Assembly (NCBI GenBank): GCA_030651695.1
Contig: JAUSCD010000012.1
Location: forward strand, 186,001 to 250,000
DNA from: Pseudohongiella sp.
GTDB lineage: Bacteria > Pseudomonadota > Gammaproteobacteria > Pseudomonadales > Pseudohongiellaceae
Direction: 5' to 3'
DNA: 64,000 nucleotides
Made by a program: the position numbers and the translations under genes. Under the pieces are notes generated by a model. That model saw nothing but the letters and a program-made list of their open reading frames with translations. It did no database searches and was not told the DNA's origin. How positions within the stretch are numbered: the stretch's first letter is position 1; each line of letters starts with the position of its first letter. This document shows, one piece after another, positions 47,209-58,270 of this stretch.

Positions 47209-48514
47209 ACGTTTCGGCCATGTAATAGCCAGCAGCCTCGCCGCCATTCTGCTGCTGACCAGTTCCGCTGCCCTGGCGCAAAGGCAGGTACTGGATAAGA
47301 TCATCGCCGTGGTTGATGACGGGGTTATTCTGCAGAGTGAGTTCGACGAGCGCATGGCTGAAATACAACAGCGCGCCGTCCAGATGAACATGCCTTTGCC
47401 TGCGCCCACCTTGTTGCGCGAGCAGATCATGGAGAGCCTGATCATCGAAAACCTGCAAATTCAGCTGGCCGAGCGCGTGGGCATCCGTTTTGACGATGAT
47501 ACCCTGAACCGCGTGATCGCTGATCTTGCGCAGAGCAGCAGCATGAGTTTCGACCAATACGTCGGCGCGCTTGAAGAACAAGGAGTTTATCTGCAGACCC
47601 GTGAGCGCATCCGTCGTGAGCTGGCAGTGAACGAAGTTCAGCGCGGCATGGTCAACCGCCGCATCAGCATCACTGATCAGGAGATCGAGAACTATCTGAA
47701 TTCAGAAGCCGGGCGGACCGCCATGGCGCCCGACTATCTGGTGAACCAGATCCTGATACCAGTGCCTGAATCCGACAGTCCTGCCATCCAACAGGCAAAA
47801 CAGGCCTTTGCGCGCGAACTGTATGACCGTATCAATGCCGGCGCTGATTTTGCGCAGGTGCGTATGGAAGCCCAGCAAGCAGCAACGGCCAATCCTCCGC
47901 GTGGTTTCCCGGTCTCCGGTGGTGAACTGGGATGGCGGAAGGCAGACCAATTGCCAAGCCTTTTTGTCGACATTGTTCCGTCCATGCGTATTGCGCAGGT
48001 TAACGAACCTATCCGCTCTGCAAATGGCTTTCACATCATCCAGCTCTCTGATGTCCGGGGTGACTCTACCCGGTTGGTCAAACAGACCCAGTCGCGTCAT
48101 ATCCTGATTGCCCCTTCAGAAATCCGCACAGAAGATCAGGCTCGTCGTCTTGCCGAAACTGTGTATCAGCGCATTATGGATGGTGAAGAATTCAACGTGC
48201 TGGCACGCCAGTTCTCCGATGACACCACAACAGTGGTCGCTGGCGGCGATCTGGGTTGGGTCAGCGACGGCGGCATGCCCCCTGAATTTGAACAGCGTAT
48301 TCGCGACTCTGAAGTGGGTGTTGTGATTGCCCCTTTCCGCACCAGTTTTGGCTGGCATGTGGCAGAAGTGACCGGGCGTCGTGAGCAGGATCTGAGCCGC
48401 GAATTCCGCCGCCAGCAAGCCCAGAATGTGTTGCGTCAGCGCAAGTTTGATATCGAGCTGGAAAACTGGATGCTGGAAATCCGCGACGAAGCTTACGTCA
48501 AACACATCAACTGA
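47201..48514 (+). CDS. surA: Periplasmic chaperone / peptidyl-prolyl isomerase SurA
   Basis: Escorts unfolded outer-membrane proteins, including LptD, across the periplasm. The ATG at 47201 gives 437 residues with a signal peptide ending AALAQ. The N-terminal chaperone domain ([23 protein letters not shown]) is followed by two parvulin domains: [16 protein letters not shown] with NGFHIIQL, and [10 protein letters not shown] with [16 protein letters not shown]. The tracked ORF begins inside lptD and was trimmed. Confidence 0.96.
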   Translation: MTKRFGHVIASSLAAILLLTSSAALAQRQVLDKIIAVVDDGVILQSEFDERMAEIQQRAVQMNMPLPAPTLLREQIMESLIIENLQIQLAERVGIRFDDDTLNRVIADLAQSSSMSFDQYVGALEEQGVYLQTRERIRRELAVNEVQRGMVNRRISITDQEIENYLNSEAGRTAMAPDYLVNQILIPVPESDSPAIQQAKQAFARELYDRINAGADFAQVRMEAQQAATANPPRGFPVSGGELGWRKADQLPSLFVDIVPSMRIAQVNEPIRSANGFHIIQLSDVRGDSTRLVKQTQSRHILIAPSEIRTEDQARRLAETVYQRIMDGEEFNVLARQFSDDTTTVVAGGDLGWVSDGGMPPEFEQRIRDSEVGVVIAPFRTSFGWHVAEVTGRREQDLSREFRRQQAQNVLRQRKFDIELENWMLEIRDEAYVKHIN

Positions 48515-48516
48515 TC

Positions 48517-49536
48517 ATGGCGCTGCAACTGGCCATTACTCCGGGCGAACCGGCAGGTATAGGTCCGGAGCTGCTGATTCAGTTGATTCAGCATCCCGGA
48601 AAACTACCACACGACTGTGCTCTGGTTGCCGTCGCCGACCCCGACCTGCTGAGATCACGGGCCGCCTTGCTCGGCCTGCCACTGACCGTCATAACGTGGC
48701 AGCCCGGTGAAATTCTGCCTCCCGCACGCGCATCAGAACTCCATGTTTTCCCAGTGCCCTTGAGCGCAGCCTGTGAACCGGGCGTCCTCAATACAGACAA
48801 TGCCACCTACGTGCTGGAAACACTGCGCGCAGCCACTCAGCTTTGTCTCGACAAAAAAGTCGATGGCATGGTTACAGCTCCGGTTCACAAAGGTGTTATC
48901 AATGACGCCGGCATCGCATTTTCAGGGCACACCGAATTTCTGGCGCAGCAGTGCCATGTCGCACTGACTGTAATGATGCTGGCCACTGAAGGCCTGCGGG
49001 TTGCACTGGCGACCACGCATCTGCCGCTCAAAGATGTGTCGGCAGCTATCACAGCCCCGATGCTGATGCGTATTGTGCGTATTCTGCATGAAGATCTGAA
49101 AAACAAGTTTGGCATCGCCCAACCCCGTATTCTGGTTTGCGGACTCAATCCGCATGCCGGCGAGGGCGGACATCTGGGTCGCGAAGAAATTGAAGTGATT
49201 TCGCCAGTGCTTGACCTGATGCGCGCCGAAGGCATGTTGCTGAATGGCCCGCTGCCTGCCGACACATTGTTCACTGACAAATATCTGAACCAGGCCGACG
49301 CCGTGCTGGCCATGTATCACGATCAAGGACTACCGGTGCTCAAATATAAAGGTTTCGGCCGCGCCAGCAACATCACACTGGGACTGCCGATCATCCGCAC
49401 CTCGGTAGATCATGGCACCGCACTCGATCTTGCCGGCAGCGGCAAAGCCGATGGCGGCAGCCTGATCAATGCCATAGAAACCGCCTGTCAGATGGTGCTG
49501 GCACAACAATTTCACAAGAGCCAAAACCCTGCATGA
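48517..49536 (+). CDS. pdxA: 4-hydroxythreonine-4-phosphate dehydrogenase
   Basis: NAD-dependent oxidation in the DXP-dependent route to pyridoxal phosphate. The 339 residues include [13 protein letters not shown] at the N-terminus, [13 protein letters not shown], the metal-binding His in GHTEFLAQ and [14 protein letters not shown], and [12 protein letters not shown]. It starts two bases after surA and overlaps rsmA by four bases (ATGA), continuing the lptD-surA-pdxA-rsmA unit. Confidence 0.97.
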   Translation: MALQLAITPGEPAGIGPELLIQLIQHPGKLPHDCALVAVADPDLLRSRAALLGLPLTVITWQPGEILPPARASELHVFPVPLSAACEPGVLNTDNATYVLETLRAATQLCLDKKVDGMVTAPVHKGVINDAGIAFSGHTEFLAQQCHVALTVMMLATEGLRVALATTHLPLKDVSAAITAPMLMRIVRILHEDLKNKFGIAQPRILVCGLNPHAGEGGHLGREEIEVISPVLDLMRAEGMLLNGPLPADTLFTDKYLNQADAVLAMYHDQGLPVLKYKGFGRASNITLGLPIIRTSVDHGTALDLAGSGKADGGSLINAIETACQMVLAQQFHKSQNPA

Positions 49537-50381
49537 GCCGATACGACAGTTCACACCCCATTACGCAACCTGACCATCAGGCACGTAAACGTTTTGGGCA
49601 GAATTTCCTGCATGACCCGCATATTATCCGCAAAATTGTGGAAGCTATCGGTGCAAAACCGGGACAGCACCTGCTGGAGATCGGCCCCGGACAAGGTGCC
49701 CTGACCATTCCGCTGGTCAACAGCGGCGCCCGTATTGACGTGGTAGAACTTGATCGTGATCTGGCGGCCTGGCTGGTCAATCACTTCGCCGATTGTGAGC
49801 GTTTTACGCTGCATCCCGGTGATGTCCTCAAGTTTGATCCGCACACCCTCACGCAGCAGGAGCGCAGTCTGCGTGTCATCGGCAATCTCCCGTACAATAT
49901 CTCCACGCCCTGCCTGTTTCATCTGCTGGAGTCTGAGGCGCTGATTGACGACATGACGTTCATGTTACAAAAAGAGGTCGTGCAGCGCCTTGCCGCCACT
50001 CCGGAAGATGAAGCCTATGGCCGGCTGAGTGTGATGGTGCAGTACTTCTGTGAAGTGCACCATCTGTTTGATGTGCCACCCGGCGCCTTTAAACCGGCAC
50101 CAAAAGTCACTTCGGCGATAGTACGTCTGCGCCCGCACCGACACCTTGAACACAAGGCTGACGATACTGATTTGTTACGTGATCTGGTAAGAACCGCGTT
50201 TTCACAACGAAGAAAAACCTTGAGAAACTGCATCAAACCGCTTATATCTGAGTTTGATCCAGCACAGCTGCCGGTCGATCTCAACCTCAGACCGGAAAAC
50301 CTGGGCGTGGCGGACTACGTCAGGCTCAGCAATGCCATTGGGGTTTTACGTGCTGACATCAGCGTTCCGACTCAGGAGTAA
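49533..50381 (+). CDS. rsmA: 16S rRNA dimethyladenosine transferase
   Basis: Also called KsgA; dimethylates A1518 and A1519 in the 16S rRNA 3' helix. The 282 residues contain [21 protein letters not shown] motif [29 protein letters not shown] (catalytic NLPY) and the C-terminal [16 protein letters not shown]. It sits between pdxA and apaG in standard order. Confidence 0.97.
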   Translation: MSRYDSSHPITQPDHQARKRFGQNFLHDPHIIRKIVEAIGAKPGQHLLEIGPGQGALTIPLVNSGARIDVVELDRDLAAWLVNHFADCERFTLHPGDVLKFDPHTLTQQERSLRVIGNLPYNISTPCLFHLLESEALIDDMTFMLQKEVVQRLAATPEDEAYGRLSVMVQYFCEVHHLFDVPPGAFKPAPKVTSAIVRLRPHRHLEHKADDTDLLRDLVRTAFSQRRKTLRNCIKPLISEFDPAQLPVDLNLRPENLGVADYVRLSNAIGVLRADISVPTQE

Positions 50382-50387
50382 GCAACG

Positions 50388-50777
50388 ATGCAGAATTTTC
50401 AGCATGATGCATCGAACATCGACATTTCCGTGCAAACCCAATATTTGCACGAGCAGTCTGATCCGGAGAAAAACCGTTTTGTTTTTTCCTACACTATTGG
50501 CATACAAAATCTGGGCAGTGAGCCAGTCAAATTGTTGTCCAGACACTGGGTTATCACTGACGACAACAATCAGATTGAAGAAGTCAGAGGGCCCGGCGTG
50601 GTAGGTCTGCAACCGATGATTCATCCCGGACAAAAGTTTGTGTATACCAGTGGTGCTGTGCTCACAACACAGTTCGGCACCATGCAAGGCAGTTACGAAA
50701 TGCTCAAGCCCGATGGCAGCCGGTTCGATGCACCTATTCCGGCGTTCCTGTTGTCGCGGCCTCACTCAGTACACTGA
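50388..50777 (+). CDS. apaG: ApaG family protein
   Basis: Small beta-sandwich protein (DUF525) of 129 residues, role unclear although conserved next to apaH. Features are [46 protein letters not shown] and GSYEML, all typical. It is six bases after rsmA and 14 before apaH. Confidence 0.95.
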   Translation: MQNFQHDASNIDISVQTQYLHEQSDPEKNRFVFSYTIGIQNLGSEPVKLLSRHWVITDDNNQIEEVRGPGVVGLQPMIHPGQKFVYTSGAVLTTQFGTMQGSYEMLKPDGSRFDAPIPAFLLSRPHSVH

Positions 50778-50791
50778 AGCACGGCGGTCCG

Positions 50792-51613
50792 ATGGCGACT
50801 TATGTTATTGGCGATATACAGGGCTGCTACAAACCCCTGAGAAGCCTTCTGAAATCAGTCAACTTCCTGCCCGGAAGCGATGCGCTCTGGTGTGTCGGTG
50901 ATTTGATCAATCGCGGACCGAAATCACTCGATACATTGCGTTACCTGCGCGACCTCAACGACTCAGCAACTATCGTGCTGGGCAATCACGATCTGCACTT
51001 TCTTGCGCTGTACTACGAATGCACACCGGATTTTGCCAGCAATCGACACACCCTGGAAAAACTGCTGACCGCGCCTGATTGCGGAGAGCTGGCCGACTGG
51101 CTGCGACACAAACCCCTCGCGCATTATGATTGCCTGCTGGCGGATGGAGAGATTCGCCACTACCTGATGATCCATGCCGGTGTTGCGCCGCAGTGGACCC
51201 TGCAAAAAACCCTGAATCTGGCCGCTGAAGTGGAGCTTGCTTTGCAAGGCCCGAAATTCAGAGACTATTTACGCGCCATGTATGGTGACTCGCCGACGCG
51301 CTGGAAAAATAGCCTCATGGGCCAGGACAGACTCCGGATAATCACCAATTATCTTACCCGCCTGCGTTTTTGCACTGAAAACGGCGACATCAATCTTCAG
51401 ATCAAGGAAGCTGCCAACAAAGCACCGGCCGGTTTCAGTCCCTGGTTTAAATTCGAACGCATCACGCCTGAGACCAACATCCTGTTTGGCCACTGGGCTG
51501 CGCTGGAAGGTATCACTGACAAACCACATGTCTATGCACTGGATACCGGCTGTGTATGGGGTAGGGAACTGACCATGATGCGGCTTGAAGACCACAAACT
51601 GTTCAGCGTCTGA
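50792..51613 (+). CDS. apaH: Symmetrical diadenosine tetraphosphatase
   Basis: Hydrolyses Ap4A to two ADP, and can remove Np4 caps from RNA. Metallophosphatase motifs are clear: [10 protein letters not shown] at residue 7, [12 protein letters not shown] at 36, and [10 protein letters not shown] at 64, followed by the His residues in FGHWAALEG. The 273 residues are normal. The cca start codon lies 17 bases after its stop. Confidence 0.97.
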   Translation: MATYVIGDIQGCYKPLRSLLKSVNFLPGSDALWCVGDLINRGPKSLDTLRYLRDLNDSATIVLGNHDLHFLALYYECTPDFASNRHTLEKLLTAPDCGELADWLRHKPLAHYDCLLADGEIRHYLMIHAGVAPQWTLQKTLNLAAEVELALQGPKFRDYLRAMYGDSPTRWKNSLMGQDRLRIITNYLTRLRFCTENGDINLQIKEAANKAPAGFSPWFKFERITPETNILFGHWAALEGITDKPHVYALDTGCVWGRELTMMRLEDHKLFSV

Positions 51614-51629
51614 TAGACTCAGGCGCACC

Positions 51630-52913
51630 ATGAAAATCTACCTTGTTGGCGGTGCTGTGCGAGATACCCTGCTGAACCTGTCCGGTTCGGATCGCGACTG
51701 GGTGGTCGTTGGCGCCACTATCGAAGAAATGCTGGCGCAGGGTTACAGACCGGTAGGCAAAGACTTCCCGGTTTTTCTGCATCCGGAATCCAACGAAGAG
51801 TATGCACTCGCACGCACTGAACGCAAATCCGGCAAAGGTTACAAAGGCTTTACCGTCTATGCGGCGCCGGACGTCACGCTGGAAGAGGACCTGCAGCGCC
51901 GCGATCTCACGGTAAATGCCATGGCCATGGACATCAGTGATGAGCGGAAAACGATCATCGACCCCTGGGGCGGCCAACAGGACATCAAAGATAAACTGCT
52001 GCGGCATGTCTCGCCGGCGTTTCGCGAAGATCCACTGCGTGTATTAAGAACGGCGCGTTTTGCCGCTCGTTTTGCGCCACTGGGTTTTACTGTGGCTGAG
52101 GAAACCCTGTCGCTGATGCGGCAGATCTGCAGCGACGGCGAGCTCGAACATCTGATTGCCGAACGCATCTGGCGCGAACTCGACACTGCGCTCGGCGAAC
52201 AACAACCCCGTGTGTTTTTTGAAGTGCTGCGTGCCTGCGGCGCATTGGCCATCCTCATCCCGGAGCTGGACAAACTTTTTGGTGTTCCGCAGCCCGAACA
52301 GTGGCACCCCGAAATTGATACCGGCATTCACTGCCTGATGGTACTTGAACAAGCCTGCCGCCTGACAGAAGACAGAGCCGTGCGGCTGGCCGCTGTGCTG
52401 CATGATCTGGGCAAAGGCGAAACCAACCCCGCAGACTGGCCCAGACACATCGCACACGAGACACGTGGCATAGCCCTGGCTGAACAGGTGTGTAAACGCT
52501 TACGGGTGCCTAATGAACACAGTGACCTTACACGACTGTCCAGTCAGTACCACACTCACTGTCATCGCGTGCTGGAATTAAAACCTGCTACGCTGCTGAA
52601 GCTGTTCGAAGGACTGGATGCGTTCCGGCGCCCGGATCGCTTCGAAAAATTTCTGCTGGTGTGTGAGGCGGATTCGCGCGGGCGCACCGGGTTTGAAGAC
52701 AGAGACTATCCACAGGCAGATTACCTGCGCGCTGCGTTCGCCTCTGTTGCCGGCATCAGTGTGCCGGATCTGCTGAAAAACGCTCCTGCAGCGCCGGGCC
52801 CGCAGGCCGGCGAAGAGATCCGCGAACGACTCAATGCGGCACGACTGCAGGCACTGAAGTTGTACGTTGAGCAGCATCGCAATAACAAAGCCGGTTCTCA
52901 TGACACAGCCTGA
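51630..52913 (+). CDS. cca: CCA-adding tRNA nucleotidyltransferase, multifunctional
   Basis: Adds or repairs the 3' CCA of tRNAs without a template. The ATG at 51630 gives 427 residues starting [15 protein letters not shown]; the tracked start lies inside apaH. Catalytic carboxylates are in [10 protein letters not shown], nucleotide-recognition motifs in [17 protein letters not shown] and [20 protein letters not shown]-terminal HD domain ([10 protein letters not shown]) gives phosphatase/phosphodiesterase activity, as in E. coli Cca. It overlaps the next gene by 14 bases. Confidence 0.96.
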   Translation: MKIYLVGGAVRDTLLNLSGSDRDWVVVGATIEEMLAQGYRPVGKDFPVFLHPESNEEYALARTERKSGKGYKGFTVYAAPDVTLEEDLQRRDLTVNAMAMDISDERKTIIDPWGGQQDIKDKLLRHVSPAFREDPLRVLRTARFAARFAPLGFTVAEETLSLMRQICSDGELEHLIAERIWRELDTALGEQQPRVFFEVLRACGALAILIPELDKLFGVPQPEQWHPEIDTGIHCLMVLEQACRLTEDRAVRLAAVLHDLGKGETNPADWPRHIAHETRGIALAEQVCKRLRVPNEHSDLTRLSSQYHTHCHRVLELKPATLLKLFEGLDAFRRPDRFEKFLLVCEADSRGRTGFEDRDYPQADYLRAAFASVAGISVPDLLKNAPAAPGPQAGEEIRERLNAARLQALKLYVEQHRNNKAGSHDTA

Positions 52914-53661
52914 TAACAGCAATGCCCCTGTTGTACTGATTACCGGTGCCGGCCGGCGCATTGGCGCCCGCATCGCAATGGTGTTTCATCAGCAGGGTTA
53001 CCGCGTCATCATCCACTGCAAGCAATCACTACACGATGCAGAAGCGCTGGCACTGGGATTTAATGACAACCGCCCGGACAGCGCCCGCGTATTGCAGGCT
53101 GATCTTTGCGATATCAGCGAGATCGGGCAACTGGCGCACGATGCGCTTGACTGTTACGGCCATCTGAATGTTCTGGTCAATAATGCCAGCAGCTTTTATC
53201 GCACTGATTTGGGCAGCATCACTGCGCAGAACTGGGATGATCTGATGGCCAGCAATGCACAGGCACCTCTTTTCCTGTGCCAGGCATTTGCAAAGACTCT
53301 GCGTGCAAATAAAGGCAGTATCGTCAATCTGACGGATATGAATATCAACAAAGGTATGAGCGGCTTCAGCACCTATACCATGGCAAAAGCTGCGCTGCAG
53401 GCCATGACGCGCTCGCTGGCAAGAGAGCTGGCGCCGCAGGTCCGTGTCAATGCTGTGTCACCCGGCGCCATCCTGTGGCCAGAACACGCCAGCGACCCTG
53501 TGCTTCACGCGGCAGAGCAGGCAGATATTCTTGCCGGCATCCCGCTGGCACGGCTGGGCACTGAAAATGATATTGCACGAGCCGTGTATTTTCTGGCTCA
53601 TGACGCTCACTACATCACCGGCCAGACACTGCGTGTCGATGGTGGGCGCGCGCTGGGTTAG
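52900..53661 (+). CDS. Pteridine reductase (FolM-like short-chain dehydrogenase)
   Basis: NADPH-dependent reductase of dihydropterins. The ATG at 52900 gives 253 residues. The nucleotide motif TGAGRRIG has the double Arg found in pteridine reductases rather than the usual TGxxx[14 protein letters not shown] follows, and the active-site YTMAKAA contains Tyr and Lys. GAILWPE, with Trp-Pro, is also seen in this family. Next to cca it could serve tetrahydromonapterin or folate metabolism, which fits two folK genes and folB in the window. Confidence 0.85.
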   Translation: MTQPDNSNAPVVLITGAGRRIGARIAMVFHQQGYRVIIHCKQSLHDAEALALGFNDNRPDSARVLQADLCDISEIGQLAHDALDCYGHLNVLVNNASSFYRTDLGSITAQNWDDLMASNAQAPLFLCQAFAKTLRANKGSIVNLTDMNINKGMSGFSTYTMAKAALQAMTRSLARELAPQVRVNAVSPGAILWPEHASDPVLHAAEQADILAGIPLARLGTENDIARAVYFLAHDAHYITGQTLRVDGGRALG

Positions 53662-53687
53662 GCTTGGGCTTGGAGTTAGAGTCAGGG

Positions 53688-54539
53688 CTACTGCCACTGC
53701 CTTGGGTCCACACGGTAATACCACAACAGCTGTTCAAACAATTCAGGATGCCGCGCCTGCAAAGCAAACGGCTTTTCGAAAAATGTTTCAGTCGCCACTG
53801 CAAAAAACTCCGCCGGCTCGCTGGCGCCATAGAAGTCCAACACTTCATCCTGCTGGTTCAGCCAGGCCGCTCCCGGATCACTTGCCAGCGCGCGCAACCG
53901 CTTGAATTCCGCACCAAATACTTCGGACCAGCGCTGGTAGGCGGCGTGACTGTTCAGCCAGGGCGCACCATTGGCGTGACCAAACTGATTGTCCAGCTGA
54001 TGCGCAAACTCGTGTAATACCACATTAAAACCGTCAGAAAAATTCGCGGCACTTCTTTCAACACTGTCCCATGACAGAATGATCCGGCCATTGCTCCAGG
54101 CTTCCCCGGCGAGCACACGCGATTGATGTGACACCAGACCCATTTCATCAGGCTGATCACGCGCCGCCAGAAACTCTGAAGGGTAAACCATGATGGTATG
54201 CAGGCTGGTGTAATAGTCGCCGGGCCTGTCAAGGATCAGCAGACAGGCCTGCGCAGCAATACTGACACGCACATCATCATTGATGCGCTGACCGGCACAA
54301 CCGACAAATCGCTTGTTGGCCAAAAAATGTTTGATCTGATTATGCAGTGCAGTTTTCAGGCGATCAGGCATACGGTCGTAAAACGGCAAGCGATAGCGGA
54401 CTATGGCTTCCCACTCCGGAGAAAACGGCGCCTGCTCGCGCCGGCGGCCCTGCCAGCGCGGGTATACAAACAACCACAGCGCCAGCAACACAACCATCAC
54501 GATCATACTTGTGATAACGATCTGAGCCTGAATATCCAC
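53688..54539 (-). CDS. mtfA: M90 family zinc peptidase, MtfA-like
   Basis: In E. coli MtfA binds the repressor Mlc (DgsA) and is a zinc aminopeptidase. The 283 residues have an N-terminal transmembrane helix (about 9-27), absent in E. coli MtfA. The zinc motif HEFAH lies at 176-180, followed by QLDNQFGHANGAP, and the third ligand is in the EFFAVATETFFEKP motif. The membrane anchor suggests a form with different localisation. It is convergent with the folM-like gene. Confidence 0.85.
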   Translation of the reverse strand: MDIQAQIVITSMIVMVVLLALWLFVYPRWQGRRREQAPFSPEWEAIVRYRLPFYDRMPDRLKTALHNQIKHFLANKRFVGCAGQRINDDVRVSIAAQACLLILDRPGDYYTSLHTIMVYPSEFLAARDQPDEMGLVSHQSRVLAGEAWSNGRIILSWDSVERSAANFSDGFNVVLHEFAHQLDNQFGHANGAPWLNSHAAYQRWSEVFGAEFKRLRALASDPGAAWLNQQDEVLDFYGASEPAEFFAVATETFFEKPFALQARHPELFEQLLWYYRVDPRQWQ

Positions 54540-54620
54540 CTGCGTTTCTCCTGTCCACAGGCCAGTCCTGACTCAACGGCGCGTGTTTGCAACTTATGCA
54601 GCCCGGAAAATTAAAAGCAG

Positions 54621-54636
54621 TCACCCGAAAGGGTGA
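54621..54636. repeat. Hairpin with GAAA loop
   Basis: TCACCC-GAAA-GGGTGA is a perfect 6-bp stem with a GNRA-type loop, between mtfA and the permease gene. No T run follows, so it is not a clear terminator. Confidence 0.4.
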
Positions 54637-54663
54637 ATACATTCAATTTTGGGATGAATCTCT

Positions 54664-54692
54664 TTGATCTGTCATACCTAGTTAGATAAGAT
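54664..54692 (+). promoter_or_regulatory. Candidate promoter of the permease gene
   Basis: TTGATC, 17 bases, TAAGAT lies about 70 bases before the permease ATG. It is a moderate sigma70 match. Confidence 0.45.
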
Positions 54693-54763
54693 CGGGGCGC
54701 AGTTATAAAAAACAAGTGTCTTATCACAGGCATTAATAACACCTATAAGAAGAGACCGCGAAC

Positions 54764-56149
54764 ATGCTGACAACCCGCCGTGAGGGAGAAGTCCAACCAG
54801 GGATCAAGTGGGGACCTTTTGTCCTGCGCATTCCGTTTATCCACATGCGCTTTGCTCTGCCTGAGTTACTTCAGGGTATCTGCGTAGCGGGCGCCACCGG
54901 CCTTGCGCTGGTGCCGGTGATGACATCCGCATTCGGCCTGAGCTTCGAAGAAGCAGTAACCATGGCCATGTTCCATACTCTTCTGATCTCCAGTGCCTGG
55001 ATCATATTTGGTGATCCCATTGCTCCCGGGTGGCTGACACCGGCCCTGCCTTTCATTTTTGCTTTTGTGTTGGGTTCTGCCAGCACTCAGGCTGAACAGT
55101 TTCAGCTGATGACAGCGCTCTCGCTCAATTTTGCTGCCTTGCTAATTATTTTGGGCATCACGGGGTTGGGCGCAAAACTCATTGCCTGGGTACCCAATGT
55201 ACTCAAAGGCGGCATTATTCTTGGGGCGGCTTTTGCAGCTTTTCTGCGAATTTTTGACCAGAATGATGCAGCCAGCGCGCTCAATGCCACGCCGATTGCT
55301 GCCATTGCCGCGCTCGCCCTGTGTATGTTTCTGACCTTCTCCAAACCTTTTCAGCGCCAGGCGGCACAGATGCCGATGCTGGCAAAAATAGCCGGTCTTG
55401 GTCTGTTGCCCGCGTTTCTGGTGGCAGGCACTATCGGCTGGGCTACCGGCGAAATGCAGTTCAATATCCGCTCCGGTTTTCTGGATGTTCCGACTCACGC
55501 CGCGTCACTGTGGCAAAAAGCATCACCGCTGATGATTGGCTGGCCCAGCGCATCGCAATTTATTGCCGCATTGCCCTTGGCATTTATCACTTACATCCTG
55601 TTTTTTGGTGATCTGGTTACGGCTGAGGAGATGATCAAAAATACCCAGCCCATGCGTACCGATGAGAAGCTGGACGTAAACAGCAGCCGTGCGCACATGG
55701 CAACCGGTATCCGCAATGCCGTGATGGGAATCATCGCTCCGTTTTTTGGCACCCAAGGTGTGCTGTGGACAGGTATTCAGGTGGTTATTCTGAAACGCTG
55801 GGCTTCAGGCCGCGATAAAATGGATTCCATTTTTGACGGCATCGCTGGTTACTACGTTTATGGCTTGCCGCTGCTGTTTATCGTGTTGCCGATTGTGACC
55901 ATGCTGCAGCCTCTGCTGCCAATCGCTCTGGCGGTAACCTTGCTGCTGACCGGTTTTGCCTGCGCAACACTGGCACTCACAGCAGTGACCGATACAGCCG
56001 AGCGCGGAGCCATGGTGCTCACTGCCATCGCGTTCTCATTGTTTGACCCGTGGACCGGCCTGATTGCTGGCCTGGCGACAATTGTTGTTGTGGTTGGTCC
56101 CGGCGTATTTATGCCGAAGAAACCGGTCGACCCTGCCAAAGAAAGTTGA
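54764..56149 (+). CDS. NCS2-like nucleobase/anion permease
   Basis: Polytopic inner-membrane protein of 461 residues with about 12 hydrophobic segments and short loops, in the style of the xanthine/uracil permease (NCS2) superfamily. VPVMTSAFGLSFEEAVTMAMFHTLLISSAWIIFGDPIAPGWLTPALP resembles the substrate-site region of these carriers, and QNDAASALNATP lies mid-protein. No close subfamily could be assigned and the substrate is unknown. It ends inside the convergent second folK gene, overlapping it by 41 bases. Confidence 0.65.
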   Translation: MLTTRREGEVQPGIKWGPFVLRIPFIHMRFALPELLQGICVAGATGLALVPVMTSAFGLSFEEAVTMAMFHTLLISSAWIIFGDPIAPGWLTPALPFIFAFVLGSASTQAEQFQLMTALSLNFAALLIILGITGLGAKLIAWVPNVLKGGIILGAAFAAFLRIFDQNDAASALNATPIAAIAALALCMFLTFSKPFQRQAAQMPMLAKIAGLGLLPAFLVAGTIGWATGEMQFNIRSGFLDVPTHAASLWQKASPLMIGWPSASQFIAALPLAFITYILFFGDLVTAEEMIKNTQPMRTDEKLDVNSSRAHMATGIRNAVMGIIAPFFGTQGVLWTGIQVVILKRWASGRDKMDSIFDGIAGYYVYGLPLLFIVLPIVTMLQPLLPIALAVTLLLTGFACATLALTAVTDTAERGAMVLTAIAFSLFDPWTGLIAGLATIVVVVGPGVFMPKKPVDPAKES

Positions 56150-56621
56150 CCCGCCACAGCTGCTGACGCGAACGGTCATAGGCCGACCATAAGGCTGTGT
56201 AAGTCTGCCCCGACAGCGGGTCCACCCGGTCGGGGCAGACTTCAGACATCGGCCACAGCACATAGGCATTTACGGTGATCTCCGGCCGTGGCAACACAAT
56301 GCCGTGGTGCTCACCGTTCAGGTCACCCAACGTCAGAATATCGATATCCAGTGTTCGTGAACTGAAACGCGCCTGATCCTGTTTGCGGCCATGACGTGTT
56401 TCCAGCGCCTTGATGATGCGACTGATCTCGTCCAGTGCCAGATTGGTGTCAACTGCCACCACCATGTTCAGAAAGTTTCCGCCGTCAAAACCTACTGCTT
56501 TGCTTTCATAAACGGACGAGAGTTTCAGCTCGCCAAAAACCTCACTCAAACCGTCCAGCGCCTTAGCAATATGATAGGCAGGTTCGAGGTTGCTACCGAG
56601 ACTCAATGTGAGTAATGCCAT
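56109..56621 (-). CDS. folK: HPPK, second copy (6-hydroxymethyl-7,8-dihydropterin pyrophosphokinase)
   Basis: Pyrophosphokinase of folate synthesis, 170 residues. LSLGSNLEPAYHIAKALDGL starts the fold and RFSSRTLDIDILTLG is the catalytic signature with both Asp. One position of the family pattern is Ser instead of Gly/Ala. It is followed by folB, the enzyme producing its substrate, so this is probably the housekeeping copy; the 8 kb copy is divergent in sequence. The 3' end overlaps the permease gene by 41 bases in the opposite direction. Confidence 0.88.
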   Translation of the reverse strand: MALLTLSLGSNLEPAYHIAKALDGLSEVFGELKLSSVYESKAVGFDGGNFLNMVVAVDTNLALDEISRIIKALETRHGRKQDQARFSSRTLDIDILTLGDLNGEHHGIVLPRPEITVNAYVLWPMSEVCPDRVDPLSGQTYTALWSAYDRSRQQLWRVNFLWQGRPVSSA

Positions 56622-56669
56622 GGTGTGTGTCCTGCCATCCTGCTGGCATGGTTCAAATCAGGGAAATAA

Positions 56670-57029
56670 TCAGAGAGTACGCAGTCCGCGCTCAATAATA
56701 ACGCCCACGTCGCGCGCTCCGGTGACTGCGCCGGGCTTGCCAACCCGCAGGCGCAGCCAGGGCACAGGAAACTCTGCCAGAACAATTTCGGCAACGCGCT
56801 CGGCCATGGTTTCTATCAACAGAAATTCCGACTCTTCAATAAAAGCGATCAGGCGCTTGGACACGGCCTTGTAATCCAGTGTGTTATCAATGTCCTCAGT
56901 CGCCGCGGCAGCGCGGATGTCAGTTGCCATATCCAGATCCAGACTGACGGTCTGGCGGATTTCCCGCTCCCAGTCATAGATTCCGATGACGGTCTGGATT
57001 TCCAGTTCGCGAATATAAACGATGTCCAT
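56670..57029 (-). CDS. folB: Dihydroneopterin aldolase
   Basis: Cleaves 7,8-dihydroneopterin to 6-hydroxymethyl-7,8-dihydropterin and glycolaldehyde, and may also epimerise it. The 119 residues include IRELEIQTVIGIYDWERE, the catalytic Glu region DYKAVSKRLIAFIEESEFLLIETMAERVAEIVL, and VGKPGAVTGARDVGVIIER with the catalytic Lys. Order tsaD-folB-folK on minus is a common gammaproteobacterial arrangement. Confidence 0.95.
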   Translation of the reverse strand: MDIVYIRELEIQTVIGIYDWEREIRQTVSLDLDMATDIRAAAATEDIDNTLDYKAVSKRLIAFIEESEFLLIETMAERVAEIVLAEFPVPWLRLRVGKPGAVTGARDVGVIIERGLRTL

Positions 57030-57048
57030 ACAGTGAAGCCTTCAGGGT

Positions 57049-58080
57049 TTATCGAATAGCCGGCAGACTTTCCAGTGGCCAGCGCGGGTGAGCAACAATT
57101 GACAGACCTTCGTGCTGCCCGGCCAGCAGACGCTGGCAGCCGGCATAAGCAATCATGGCGCCGTTGTCCGTACAGAACCTTGGCTGAGCATAAAACAGGC
57201 GGCTGCGCTGAGCTTCTACCATACTCTGTAAATTCGCACGTAGTCGCTGGTTGGCACTGACACCACCGGCAATCACCAGCGATTTCAGGCCTGATTCTTT
57301 TAATGCACGACGACACTTGATCACCAGCGTCTGCACCACCGCCTCTTCAAATGCCAACGCAACGTCGGCTTTGTCCTGTTCAGTGAGCTGCCCTTGTGCG
57401 CGAACAATCTCACTCAGCGCATTGCGCACAGCGGTTTTTAATCCGCTGAAACTGAAATCCAGTCCCGGCCGGTTCACCATGGGGCGCGGAAATTCAAACC
57501 GACCTGCCGTGCCCTTGAGCGCCAGCGCTGCCACTCGCGGACCGCCCGGATATGCAAGGCTCAGCATTTTTCCGACTTTATCAAAGGCCTCACCGGCAGC
57601 ATCGTCCAGCGATTCACCCAGCAAACGGTACTCACCGATGCCTTTGACCGCCACCAGCTGGGTGTGCCCCCCTGAAACCAGCAGCGCCACAAAAGGAAAT
57701 TCAGGCGGATCTGCTTCCAGCATGGGCGCCAGCAAGTGGCCTTCCATGTGATGCACACCCACCGCAGGTACATCCCAGGCCATCGCCAGAGAACGGCCAA
57801 GGGACGCGCCAACCAGCAAGGCACCGATCAATCCGGGGCCTGCAGTGTAAGCAATACCGTTGATGGAAGAGGCTTCAATGCCTTTTTCGGACATCAGCTG
57901 ACGGATCATGGGCAGGGTTTTGCGGATATGATCGCGCGATGCCAGCTCCGGGATTACACCGCCGTAGCGGGCATGCATCTCCACCTGACTGTACAACGCA
58001 TCCCCCAACAGGCCTTGCTCGCTGTCGTATATCGCAATGCCTGTCTCATCGCAGGAGGTTTCTATACCCAGAACTCGCAT
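57049..58080 (-). CDS. tsaD: tRNA threonylcarbamoyladenosine transferase TsaD
   Basis: Transfers the threonylcarbamoyl group to A37 of ANN-decoding tRNAs, with TsaB and TsaE. The 343 residues have [14 protein letters not shown] at the start, [12 protein letters not shown] with metal-binding His, [11 protein letters not shown], and [10 protein letters not shown]. It is divergent from rpsU, as in many relatives. Confidence 0.97.
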   Translation of the reverse strand: MRVLGIETSCDETGIAIYDSEQGLLGDALYSQVEMHARYGGVIPELASRDHIRKTLPMIRQLMSEKGIEASSINGIAYTAGPGLIGALLVGASLGRSLAMAWDVPAVGVHHMEGHLLAPMLEADPPEFPFVALLVSGGHTQLVAVKGIGEYRLLGESLDDAAGEAFDKVGKMLSLAYPGGPRVAALALKGTAGRFEFPRPMVNRPGLDFSFSGLKTAVRNALSEIVRAQGQLTEQDKADVALAFEEAVVQTLVIKCRRALKESGLKSLVIAGGVSANQRLRANLQSMVEAQRSRLFYAQPRFCTDNGAMIAYAGCQRLLAGQHEGLSIVAHPRWPLESLPAIR

Positions 58081-58201
58081 TTTTCACAACCTTAGGGTTG
58101 ACCCACAGCAAAGGACGTGAATAATACGGCAGCCCGGTACCTTTGGCCAGCCAGAGACAGTCTTCCGGAATACGATGACACAGGAGATTGCAAATTAGCT
58201 T

Positions 58202-58230
58202 TTGCATTTTCCTGTGCGGCGCATTACGAT
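58202..58230 (+). promoter_or_regulatory. rpsU promoter
   Basis: TTGCAT, 17 bases, TACGAT ends about 40 bases before the rpsU ATG, a good sigma70 match in the tsaD-rpsU gap. Confidence 0.6.
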
Positions 58231-58270
58231 ATGCGCCCTTTTAAATTGAATGCAAAGGTGTTTGTGCACT

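Noticed and set aside
54676-54684. CCTAGTTAG, the reverse complement of CTAACTAGG upstream of crp
   Set aside because: A nine-base match between two gaps is easily chance and only the crp copy is part of an inverted repeat.
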